This document shows, in pieces, positions 1-6,214 of a stretch of 45,229 bases of DNA; the first letter of the stretch is position 1, and each line of letters starts with the position of its first letter. The translations under genes were made by a program, and so were the position numbers. Under the pieces are notes generated by a model. That model was given only the letters and a program-made list of their open reading frames with translations. It had not been told where the DNA came from and made no database searches. Source of the stretch: Oscillospiraceae bacterium (GTDB taxonomy: Bacteria > Bacillota > Clostridia > Oscillospirales > Oscillospiraceae); assembly GCA_017416245.1 (NCBI GenBank), contig JAFQCX010000049.1, positions 1 to 45,229 of the forward strand. The letters are read 5' to 3'.

Positions 1-9
1 CATTGCCAT
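1..9 (-). CDS. First codons of a further minus-strand gene (cut by window edge)
   Basis: An ATG on the minus strand at 9-7 is followed by GCA ATG and runs off the window. A strong ribosome site, GGAGGTGAG, sits just upstream (about 13-21). It begins 34 bases after the stop of the YdeI-like gene, so it is probably the next gene of the same operon. Only three codons are visible, so no product can be named. Confidence 0.45.
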
Positions 10-43
10 ATTCTCACCTCCGGTCCAATTCCAATTTGATATT

Positions 44-613
44 TCAATCGTAATACTTATCCACGCCGCCGTAGCCGGGGATCAGCTTACCCTCCCGAGT
101 TTTTCGCAGGAAGCTATCCAGCCGCTTTTGAAACTCCTCGGGACGCTTTCTTGCCGCATCGATGTAGGCAACGCGGATGCGCTTGTAGGGCTGGGAGAAG
201 GCTTCAAAATGCGCCCACGTTGCCGCATCTGCGCGGATCGCATCCAGGATATCCTCCGGAAAAATATAGGGCGCAGAGATCAGATCAGCAACGCTTTCCC
301 GTACACTGGGGTGGATCATTCCCTGCTTGTCCAGCCAAATCAGACGTTCAATGTTGGGACGGGAATAGGGACTTCCGGCCCTTCTCGGCGTGAACCGCAA
401 GGCGCGTCCCCCATCTACAGCGCGATAAATGCTGTCGATCCAGCCAAAGCACAGCGCTTCCTCCACGGCATCGTTATAAGAAAGCCCCGGCTGACCGCTA
501 TTCTTTAGAGGAAAAACAAACCAAACTTCCGTTTCCGTCTCAAAATGCTCTGCAAGCCATCGCCGCCACTCAGCCCGGTTGCTTGTATAAAAGGTGTTTT
601 CCGTTTTCATCAT
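44..613 (-). CDS. YdeI/OmpD-associated-like protein
   Basis: A 189-residue cytoplasmic protein of the YdeI/OmdA type. The N-terminal part has the family-typical stretch WFVFPLKNSG followed by LCFGWIDS near residues 54-61, and the C-terminal third has the basic helical region with PYKRIRVAYIDAARKRPEEF. The family is often annotated as bacteriocin-protection or OmpD-associated, but its biochemical role is not established, so no specific function is claimed. The start ATG at 613 overlaps the TGA of the CPBP protease gene (610-612), which indicates translational coupling. It is the third visible gene of a minus-strand operon that starts at 1658. A second in-frame ATG lies directly after the first and could equally be the start. 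Confidence 0.8.
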   Translation of the reverse strand: MMKTENTFYTSNRAEWRRWLAEHFETETEVWFVFPLKNSGQPGLSYNDAVEEALCFGWIDSIYRAVDGGRALRFTPRRAGSPYSRPNIERLIWLDKQGMIHPSVRESVADLISAPYIFPEDILDAIRADAATWAHFEAFSQPYKRIRVAYIDAARKRPEEFQKRLDSFLRKTREGKLIPGYGGVDKYYD

Positions 614-1344
614 TTTGTTGTCTCTTCTTTCACTGCCAGGGCAAGATACAGCGCATAGCCACCACCGATCACCGCAAGCAAAATGCCGGAAATGATCTCT
701 CTTTGGGGTGTCATAGCTGCTTGGTTGGCAAAAGCACTGAGTCCATTGAAAACGCTGTGGGTGAGGATACAGGGCATCAGGCTCTTAGTTCTGCAATAGA
801 TCATCACGAAGGCAAAACCGATGGCTATGGCATACACCACCTGCAAAAGGTTCGGCAGCAGCTCCGCCCCGGAGCCATTAAAGAGGTTCACGATATGTCC
901 AATGCCAAAAGTCACACTAGAAACAATGATGGCGGATCTCACGCCGTCCTTTGCCATGGCCTTGAATAAAAGACCCCGGAAGATCAGTTCCTCAAGGAAA
1001 CCGACGCAGAACATAGACAAGACATACAGCACCGTTTCCAGGGGCGACAGATTCATCGCCGCGCCGTACCACAAATTTGCTGTCAGCAGAACAAGGAGCG
1101 GGATATAGAATAGCATTTTCGTGGCAGGAAGCTGGGGCTTGCAAAGGCCGTATTTTTCCGTCAGACCGTTCCTGCGGACAAAGCAATACAGAATTGCAGA
1201 CAGTAGGATCAGAATCGGCAAAGTCACGATCTTTTCAATGCCCAAATCTGCCGAAATATTATCGCCTGCGGATGCAAGAACAACATAGGCAATAATCCAT
1301 GCTACCGCAAACCAAATCTCACTTTTCTCATATAGTTTTTTCAT
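610..1344 (-). CDS. CPBP family intramembrane metalloprotease
   Basis: A 244-residue, mostly hydrophobic protein with about seven to eight membrane helices. It carries the CPBP (Abi/CAAX-like) motifs in order: EELIFRG (the EExxxR motif, about residue 117), FGIGH (FxxxH, about residue 146) and a C-terminal HSVFN. In related proteins these Glu and His residues bind the catalytic zinc within the membrane. The family includes prenyl-protein proteases and bacteriocin self-immunity proteins; which applies here cannot be told. The ATG at 1344 overlaps the stop of the upstream TIGR04076-like gene, with the ribosome site GAGGAGG inside that gene, so translation is coupled. The stop overlaps the start of the YdeI-like gene. 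Confidence 0.88.
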   Translation of the reverse strand: MKKLYEKSEIWFAVAWIIAYVVLASAGDNISADLGIEKIVTLPILILLSAILYCFVRRNGLTEKYGLCKPQLPATKMLFYIPLLVLLTANLWYGAAMNLSPLETVLYVLSMFCVGFLEELIFRGLLFKAMAKDGVRSAIIVSSVTFGIGHIVNLFNGSGAELLPNLLQVVYAIAIGFAFVMIYCRTKSLMPCILTHSVFNGLSAFANQAAMTPQREIISGILLAVIGGGYALYLALAVKEETTK

Positions 1345-1658
1345 GCGTCTGCCTCCTCGTCCAAGGCTTCCAGATAAAAACTGACGGGCCGGAAGCCGTC
1401 GTTGCAGGAGATCATAGCGGATTTGGGGTTCTTCATCCAGCCGTCATAAAAATTCCCGCCGCCATGGGCCAGGGTCATCACAAAGGCAGAAATGCTGTCC
1501 CAGGCACTGTCGCAGAAACCTTCCGGTTTTGCCCAGCCGTTGGCGATCCATATCTGCCCTTCTTCTATATCACAGGCATGCTGGATGGGATTTTCGTATT
1601 TTTCCATTAAATCTGGGTAACTTGCCTTTCGGACGGCAGTGATTTTAACTTTTTTCAT
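1341..1658 (-). CDS. TIGR04076-like small protein
   Basis: A 105-residue soluble protein resembling the TIGR04076 family, whose function is unknown. Visible hallmarks are an N-terminal MKKVKITAVRK strand, the HACDIEEGQIW segment, CDSAW in the middle, and a C-terminal ISCNDGFRPVSFYLE. The reading frame is open upstream to 1739, but ATG 1658 is chosen because GAGAGGTG lies just ahead of it and the promoter -10 element (1708-1713) falls inside the longer frame. It is the first gene of an operon with the CPBP protease and the YdeI-like gene, overlapping the protease start by four bases. Confidence 0.75.
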   Translation of the reverse strand: MKKVKITAVRKASYPDLMEKYENPIQHACDIEEGQIWIANGWAKPEGFCDSAWDSISAFVMTLAHGGGNFYDGWMKNPKSAMISCNDGFRPVSFYLEALDEEADA

Positions 1659-1707
1659 AGCACACCTCTCATTTGCTTGCTTTGATCGTATAAGTTGTCT
1701 TAACGGC

Positions 1708-1736
1708 ATTATACCGCATTTTTCTAGGTATCGCAA
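1708..1736 (-). promoter_or_regulatory. Sigma-A promoter of the TIGR04076-CPBP-YdeI operon
   Basis: On the minus strand, TTGCGA (1731-1736), a 17-base spacer and TATAAT (1708-1713) lie about 50 bases before the chosen start at 1658. The promoter begins immediately after the terminator of the upstream TipAS gene. Confidence 0.75.
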
Positions 1737-1740
1737 CAAA

Positions 1741-1764
1741 AAGCGGATGCCGAAGCATCCGCTT
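1741..1764 (-). terminator. Intrinsic terminator of the TipAS gene
   Basis: Perfect ten-base arms AAGCGGATGC / GCATCCGCTT. Read on the minus strand the loop is the stable TTCG tetraloop and the stem runs into TTTTTGTT. It lies 8 bases after the TipAS stop codon. Confidence 0.9.
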
Positions 1765-1771
1765 TTGCCGA

Positions 1772-2191
1772 TTATAAACGCGAAAGATAGATGTCAATAA
1801 CCTGCTTGGCAAAGGTGCCTGTGCCGTCACCGCCGACTTTGTCGATGTTTTCCGTCATACTGCCACCACCGGCGTAGCTTTCAGCCAAGCTCCCCAGGAT
1901 CTGGGGCGTGCAGGTGTAAAAATGCTCCGTAAAGAAAGCCTGCAGCTCCATCGCCCAGTTTTGGGCTTCTTCACTGTCCGGGGCGCAGGGGCGCAGCTTG
2001 CCCAGCTGCACAAAGAAGTCCATCACCTGTGCGTTCAGGTTCTTTTCCTGTTCCTTGGTGCGCACCTTTCGCTTCTGCTGGAATTCTTTGTAGGCGTCCG
2101 TTTTGCCGTAAAGCGCCTTGGCCTGCTGGCAGTACTGCTCAATTTTCTTGGGGTCAAAGCCTTCAAAATCTGTGCGTTCCACTTCTAACAT
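1772..2191 (-). CDS. Stand-alone TipAS-type ligand-binding domain protein
   Basis: A 139-residue protein consisting only of a TipAS-like domain, the drug-binding C-terminal part of MerR regulators such as TipA and Mta. Typical positions are visible: the W of NWAMEL, FFTEHFYTCTPQIL, and the closing ENIDKVGGDGTGTFAKQVIDIY. A full-length MerR protein would have about 110 more residues with a winged helix-turn-helix; here the preceding gene ends at 2230, so that part is absent. The start at 2191 is chosen because GAGGAGGG lies just upstream and because ATG 2218 would fall inside the promoter -10. In Streptomyces, TipAS is made separately from full-length TipAL and sequesters thiopeptides; a comparable ligand sponge or titrating role is inferred only. 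Confidence 0.8.
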   Translation of the reverse strand: MLEVERTDFEGFDPKKIEQYCQQAKALYGKTDAYKEFQQKRKVRTKEQEKNLNAQVMDFFVQLGKLRPCAPDSEEAQNWAMELQAFFTEHFYTCTPQILGSLAESYAGGGSMTENIDKVGGDGTGTFAKQVIDIYLSRL

Positions 2192-2213
2192 ACGCATCCC
2201 TCCTCTTGGCTCT

Positions 2214-2244
2214 ATCATATACTATGACGTTACGTTAAAGTCAA
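2214..2244 (-). promoter_or_regulatory. MerR-type promoter (19-base spacer) with operator dyad
   Basis: On the minus strand, TTGACT (2239-2244) and TATGAT (2214-2219) are separated by 19 bases, the over-long spacing typical of promoters twisted open by MerR-family activators. The spacer contains an imperfect dyad, TGACTTTAACGTAACGTCA (2225-2243). It overlaps the last codons of the SGNH hydrolase gene and precedes the TipAS start at 2191 by about 20 bases. Confidence 0.8.
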
Positions 2245-2853
2245 GAGGTTTTTTAGAATCTCCGCGATAAACCGGCCGTGCTTTTTCTGCACCTCCGGGA
2301 TGTAGTGAACATGGTCACAGTACTTTGGCTCCGGCAGGGCATCCGTAAAACCATACAGATCAATGACAGGAATTCCGTTTTCTGCCATAACCTCCTCCGC
2401 GATCTCGTTGCACAGGAGCAGATCCTTATTGTGCCGGTTGATGCAATAGTGGGTGGCTTTGTTGTGCCGTTCATCCTCCACCGGGGTAGAGTTGACAAAA
2501 ACGGTAGGCAGATCCAGCCGTTTGGTGATGGCAATGATCTCCTGCAGATTTCTCCGATAATCCTCAGGGCCTACCTGCAGGGTGCATTCGGGAGCAACTC
2601 GCTTGATATCGTGAAGTCCGCAGTTAAACACAAACAGGTCATAGTCCAGCGTGCCTTCTGCCTCCCGCTGACGGATATACTCCAGCAGCATACTGCTGTC
2701 GCCGCCGTTAGCGCCCTTGGGCAGATCCAGATCCTCCATAGCCTCCTGCATACCGGCCTTGGTGTAGATCTCCGCAATTCCGGCTAGATATGTGGCCAAG
2801 AAGCGGGAGTAATAAAGACTGATACTGTCACCAACCAGTAGTATCCTTTTCAT
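2230..2853 (-). CDS. SGNH/GDSL-family hydrolase
   Basis: A 207-residue cytoplasmic esterase of the SGNH fold. Block I is VGDSIS with the nucleophile Ser10; the Asn block appears as NCGLHDI; the C-terminal Asp-His pair lies in DHVHY. There is no signal peptide, so it would act inside the cell, for example removing acyl groups from sugars or lipids; the substrate is unknown. The start has AGGAGAG at a good distance. It follows the NagB-like gene by 48 bases without an obvious terminator and is probably co-transcribed with it, which would fit a role in amino-sugar or acylated-sugar use. Its 3' end overlaps the MerR-type promoter of the TipAS gene. Confidence 0.85.
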   Translation of the reverse strand: MKRILLVGDSISLYYSRFLATYLAGIAEIYTKAGMQEAMEDLDLPKGANGGDSSMLLEYIRQREAEGTLDYDLFVFNCGLHDIKRVAPECTLQVGPEDYRRNLQEIIAITKRLDLPTVFVNSTPVEDERHNKATHYCINRHNKDLLLCNEIAEEVMAENGIPVIDLYGFTDALPEPKYCDHVHYIPEVQKKHGRFIAEILKNLLTLT

Positions 2854-2901
2854 AACGAACTCTCCTGTCAGAACATTTTTGTCTTACGGCTGTCTAATAT
2901 A

Positions 2902-3642
2902 TCAGAATTCCCAGTTGATAACCTGCTTTGCAGAATCTGCATCGGCATACACAATAAAATTGTCATGCTCCTTCAGCAGTGTTGCCGGCACATTGGGTGT
3001 GGTCTCCCTGGTCTGCAGAGTCAGCCGAACAGCCTCGGCCTTTACGGCATAGGGCACGCAGGAAATGATCTCCTTGCACTGCATGATCTGCCAGGGCGTC
3101 ATGGAAACAGCCTGCTTGGGCACATCGTCGATGGTGGCAAACCAGCCTTCGCCCATCTGCTGGCGCTTACACTTCTCGTCCAAGTTCACAATGATGTAGG
3201 CTTCCCGGGTATTAAAATCCGCAGGAGGATCGTTGAATGCGATGTGGGTGTTTTCGCCAATGCCGATCAGGCCAATGTCAAGTTCATCCTCGCGAAGCTT
3301 CGCTGTCAGCTGGGCAATGCCCTCAGGTGTGCCGTCAACAAAATTCACAGACCGCAGAGCGCAGGGAAGCTTATCCACAAACCGCTCCTGCAGATACTTG
3401 CGAAAGCTTGCCCCGTGGGTAATGGGCAGGTCAACGTACTCGTCCAAGTGGAACATATCCACCTTGCTCCAATCCACATTTTCCCGGGTCAAAGCATCCA
3501 GGGTGTCAAACTGGGATGCACCGGTGGACAGAACGATCCGTGCGTAACCCTTTTGGGCGATAATAGCATTCAGGCGGCTTGCCACGTGCATAGCAGCGCT
3601 TGCGCCCAGCGCGACTTTATCCTTACAAATACGAACTTCCAT
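2902..3642 (-). CDS. Glucosamine-6-phosphate deaminase-like protein (variant active site)
   Basis: A 246-residue NagB/RpiA-fold protein. Authentic NagB converts glucosamine 6-phosphate to fructose 6-phosphate and ammonia. The general base is present as Asp67 in HLDEY (E. coli Asp72) and the phosphate loop as STGAS (39-43). The second catalytic block, GVGNDGHIAFNEP in E. coli, reads GIGENTHIAFNDP here (127-139): Asp141 becomes Asn131, His143 is kept as His133 and Glu148 becomes Asp138. It may be a weak deaminase, act on another sugar phosphate, or belong to a paralogous clade, so the symbol nagB is withheld. ATG 3642 is chosen over 3663 because its GTGAGG site lies between the two. An SGNH hydrolase follows. 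Confidence 0.82.
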   Translation of the reverse strand: MEVRICKDKVALGASAAMHVASRLNAIIAQKGYARIVLSTGASQFDTLDALTRENVDWSKVDMFHLDEYVDLPITHGASFRKYLQERFVDKLPCALRSVNFVDGTPEGIAQLTAKLREDELDIGLIGIGENTHIAFNDPPADFNTREAYIIVNLDEKCKRQQMGEGWFATIDDVPKQAVSMTPWQIMQCKEIISCVPYAVKAEAVRLTLQTRETTPNVPATLLKEHDNFIVYADADSAKQVINWEF

Positions 3643-3670
3643 AGTTAGTACCTCACTTCTCAATTTTTTG

Positions 3671-3703
3671 CAGGACGACCCGTCCTGAAATACGGAGTCC
3701 TGC
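3671..3703 (-). promoter_or_regulatory. Leader with mutually exclusive hairpins before the NagB-like gene
   Basis: Between promoter and start, CAGGAC-type blocks occur twice on the minus strand and can each pair with a single CGTCCTG block (3671-3677 with 3681-3687, or the outer copy near 3697-3703). The two foldings exclude each other. This may be a regulatory leader or an operator; only the pairing is seen. Confidence 0.4.
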
Positions 3704-3716
3704 AGACTACATTTGA

Positions 3717-3745
3717 ATTATAAAATCCACCAGGGGGAAAGTAAA
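3717..3745 (-). promoter_or_regulatory. Promoter of the NagB-like gene
   Basis: TTTACT (3740-3745), 17 bases, TATAAT (3717-3722) on the minus strand, about 70 bases before the start. The same -35 variant occurs before the DUF4838 gene. Confidence 0.7.
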
Positions 3746-3804
3746 TGTAATATCTTGATATTCTGCAGCTTGTTTTTAAATATATTGCTCTTTTACGAGC
3801 AGAA

Positions 3805-3835
3805 AGGCCTGCCCGCATTATTTGGGGGCAGGCCT
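3805..3835 (-). terminator. Terminator of the first AraC gene
   Basis: Arms AGGCCTGCCC / GGGCAGGCCT enclose the TAA stop of the AraC gene in the loop; on the minus strand the stem is followed by TTCTG, so the T-run is short. Confidence 0.65.
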
Positions 3836-4597
3836 TGTATCGGCAGCATACTTGGTTGGGGATCTGCCGGTCATCTTCTTAAAGAGGAAGCTAAAATAAG
3901 AGGTGGAGTGAAAGCCACAGCTTTCTGCGATCCGGCTGATGCTTTTGTCGGAGAAGGTAAGCATTTGGCAGGCATTCTTGATGCGGATCTGATTGAGGTA
4001 ATCGATGACCGTAATTTTCATTGCGTTTTTGAACACCCGGCACAGGTGAAACTTGGAAATGAAGAAGGCGGCTGCAATTTCATCGATGGAGCTGATGGTA
4101 GCGTAGTTTTTGTTGAGATATGCCACAATGGCGCTGGGGAAATCCTCTTGAATTTCCTCGCTTTTGCAGGATAAAAGCTCCAGCAAAAGCGCGCCTAAAA
4201 GCAAGCCGGACCGCATTTCATCGGCGCACTCCTGCAGCTCCTGCAGATATTCGATGCACCGTTTTTGCTGCGCAGCAGAGGGAGTTCGCTTCCAGCTGTC
4301 AAAGCAGGAAACAAGGAGAGCGCAGGTGTCTTTGGTGTAGAAACGTTCTAAAAAAGCATCGGTAAAGCCCACCAAAATCCGCTTACCGTATTCACCGCCG
4401 GTACGGTGAAGCTTGCCGGGAGGAATCAGCACAAAGTCTCCGGCAGTGACGGGAAAGAGCTTATCCTCAATGAAATAATCCCGACGGCCCTCCTGCAAAT
4501 AGTACAGCTCATAGGACGCGTGATCGTGCATAGAGGTATGGGTATTGCCGGAAGAAACGCTGGTAAAAAAATCCGGGGTGGTGACATAGTTGTTCAT
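3818..4597 (-). CDS. AraC-family transcriptional regulator with cupin sensor
   Basis: A 259-residue regulator. The N-terminal half is a cupin-like sugar-sensing domain with HDHASYELYYLQEG and GDFVLIPPGKLHR, as in AraC/XylS proteins that sense carbohydrates. The C-terminal third carries two helix-turn-helix motifs, including ISSIDEIAAAFFISKFHLCR and the family signature SISRIAESCGFHSTSYFS ending with FKKMTGRSPTKY. ATG 4597 is chosen for its GGGAGGG site; the frame also has a TTG start at 4618. It lies between the NagB-like gene and a second AraC regulator on the same strand, so control of nearby sugar genes is plausible but not shown. Confidence 0.9.
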   Translation of the reverse strand: MNNYVTTPDFFTSVSSGNTHTSMHDHASYELYYLQEGRRDYFIEDKLFPVTAGDFVLIPPGKLHRTGGEYGKRILVGFTDAFLERFYTKDTCALLVSCFDSWKRTPSAAQQKRCIEYLQELQECADEMRSGLLLGALLLELLSCKSEEIQEDFPSAIVAYLNKNYATISSIDEIAAAFFISKFHLCRVFKNAMKITVIDYLNQIRIKNACQMLTFSDKSISRIAESCGFHSTSYFSFLFKKMTGRSPTKYAADTRPAPK

Positions 4598-4693
4598 AAA
4601 TACCCTCCCAAGGGTCAAGTGTATGTCAATATTTTAATATACCGCGCTCTAAATAGCAAGATTCTTTATGGTGAAATTTTGATGCATTGGAAA

Positions 4694-5482
4694 TCAACCA
4701 GGGCGTTTCCGGTAGGCATTGGGGGATATGCCGCAGTGCTGGCGGAACACCTTGGAAAAGTGATAAATATCGCAGTAGCCCAATTTCTCCGCGATCTCCG
4801 TCACGGAGAACAGCTCTGAATCCAAATACTGCTTTGCCCAGCCAATGCGCACCGACTCACGATATTTTAGCGGCGACAGGCCAACATATTCCCGGAACTG
4901 ACTTCGGAAATATGATTCACTCATCCGGCAAAGCTGCGCCAGCGTTTGCAGGCTGATGTCCCTGTTATAGTACTTGTTAATGTATTCAATGGCCGGAGCG
5001 ACCGGAGAAATGGGAGATGGGGCAGCATCTCCGCCCACGGCCTTGCGGATATCCAGAAAAATCTCGTTCAGAAGCAGCCGCGCTTCCAATTTGGAGCATA
5101 CAGAATTCTTCTCCCACACCCGCAGCAGCGACAACACCTTCAGCCGGAAAAGGGGGTCGTGCCCGGCCTTAAAAAAGGTTGGAAGGCCAAACTCTTTGAA
5201 GGAGCAGCTTGGATCCAGGGCAAATGCGGTGGTAACATACTCACTTTCGCAGTCGCCGGTTTCCACCGTGTAGCAGCTGCCGTATTCCACCAACAGAAAA
5301 TCGTCCTTCTCAAAGGGGAAAACATTTCCGTTTTGGTCGGTATATGTACCGTAGCCGCTTAAAAAATATACAAAACCGCTTCCGGCCAGCCGTTGGGCAA
5401 AGACCCTCTTATAGAAGGGTTTTTCTTTTTTTCTGACAATTACAGATACGGAATTAATGAGAAATTCTTTATAAAACTCCAT
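4694..5482 (-). CDS. AraC-family transcriptional regulator
   Basis: A 262-residue regulator with an N-terminal effector domain of the AraC ligand-binding type (SGFVYFLSGYGTYTDQNG, then FEKDDFLLVEYG) and a C-terminal pair of helix-turn-helix motifs: ISLQTLAQLCRMSESYFRSQ and SVTEIAEKLGYCDIYHFSKV followed by GISPNAYRKRPG. The start has AAGGAG nine bases upstream and a clear promoter. It shares only the family architecture with the neighbouring AraC gene, so the pair does not look like a recent duplication. The effector is unknown; the protein probably reports on a sugar handled by the surrounding enzymes. Confidence 0.9.
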   Translation of the reverse strand: MEFYKEFLINSVSVIVRKKEKPFYKRVFAQRLAGSGFVYFLSGYGTYTDQNGNVFPFEKDDFLLVEYGSCYTVETGDCESEYVTTAFALDPSCSFKEFGLPTFFKAGHDPLFRLKVLSLLRVWEKNSVCSKLEARLLLNEIFLDIRKAVGGDAAPSPISPVAPAIEYINKYYNRDISLQTLAQLCRMSESYFRSQFREYVGLSPLKYRESVRIGWAKQYLDSELFSVTEIAEKLGYCDIYHFSKVFRQHCGISPNAYRKRPG

Positions 5483-5505
5483 TCTATATCACTCCTTGTG
5501 GCAAA

Positions 5506-5534
5506 ATTATAGCAAATACGCATCAAAAAAGCAA
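5506..5534 (-). promoter_or_regulatory. Promoter of the second AraC gene
   Basis: TTGCTT (5529-5534), 17 bases and TATAAT (5506-5511), with TGC directly before the -10 element (extended -10), on the minus strand 24 bases before the ATG. Confidence 0.75.
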
Positions 5535-5642
5535 GGCAAACATAAAAATCGAATTGTACAAACGCAAAGCGCAAACCACTGCTACCCTGCTGATCCGCTA
5601 AAAGCAACGGATTGCGATTTTACATTGGTTGAACACACGAAA

Positions 5643-5683
5643 GAAATAACCACCGACGATTCAAGACCGTCGATGGCTATTTC
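5643..5683 (-). terminator. Terminator of the GNAT gene
   Basis: A 16-pair stem with a nine-base loop directly after the GNAT stop. Two positions that are A-C mismatches when read on the plus strand become G-U wobbles on the minus strand, showing that the minus-strand RNA is the selected form. The stem is followed by TTTCG. Confidence 0.75.
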
Positions 5684-5684
5684 T

Positions 5685-6125
5685 TTATTCCTTTTTCATT
5701 TCCATATAGGGCAAGGTGGTAAAGCCATTCTTTTGGTATACGCAAACGGCACGGGTGTTTTCCGGCTCCACCTCCAGGCGGAAGATACAATCGGTAAATT
5801 TCGCCTCCAAATAGTCAAAAAAGCTACTGCCAATGCCTGCTCCCCGATAAGCCGGCTTTATATACAGGTCCTCGATCCAAATGCAGGGCTTTCCGAATTC
5901 TGTGGAAAAGCTCTTGGCGATCATTCCGTAGCCCAGGATCTGACCCCCGTTTTCAAAGATAAAGCCCTCTAAGTAGGGGCTGTCGCCTACACAGTTTGCA
6001 ATGTCCTTTTCAAAGATCTCCCGGGAGCCATTGGTGGATACCGCCGGTGAGTTATAGAAGGTTTCCATCATCTCCATAACCGCCTGCTTATCTTCCTTTG
6101 TCATTACTCTGATATTCGCAACCAT
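5685..6125 (-). CDS. GNAT-family N-acetyltransferase
   Basis: A 146-residue single-domain acetyltransferase. The acetyl-CoA pyrophosphate-binding motif is YRGAGIGSSF, preceded by the core strand WIEDLYIKPA and followed by the CVYQKNGF segment typical of motif B. The acceptor molecule is unknown. The start at 6125 is chosen because AAGGA lies about 11 bases upstream; an ATG at 6137 sits directly on that site and is less likely, and the frame further upstream runs through the promoter. It is a single-gene unit with its own promoter and terminator. Confidence 0.85.
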   Translation of the reverse strand: MVANIRVMTKEDKQAVMEMMETFYNSPAVSTNGSREIFEKDIANCVGDSPYLEGFIFENGGQILGYGMIAKSFSTEFGKPCIWIEDLYIKPAYRGAGIGSSFFDYLEAKFTDCIFRLEVEPENTRAVCVYQKNGFTTLPYMEMKKE

Positions 6126-6158
6126 ATTGTTTCCCATCCTTGCTGCAATTTTTCCTGT

Positions 6159-6187
6159 ATTATACCACAAAAACCGGCTGCTTTCCA
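6159..6187 (-). promoter_or_regulatory. Promoter of the GNAT gene, overlapping the upstream terminator
   Basis: TGGAAA (6182-6187), 17 bases and TATAAT (6159-6164) with an extended TG. The -35 lies in the loop and 3' arm of the hairpin that terminates the DUF4838 gene, so termination and initiation share sequence. Confidence 0.7.
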
Positions 6188-6205
6188 CTATGGAAAGCAG
6201 CCGGT
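6173..6205 (-). terminator. Terminator of the DUF4838 gene
   Basis: Arms ACCGGCTGCTTTCC / GGAAAGCAGCCGGT with a five-base loop, followed on the minus strand by TTTTTGTGG. Confidence 0.85.
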
Positions 6206-6214
6206 CTTCCGTTT

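Noticed and set aside
2192-2218. Upstream ATG of the TipAS gene
   Set aside because: It overlaps the -10 element of the MerR-type promoter, whereas the ATG at 2191 has a GAGGAGGG site.
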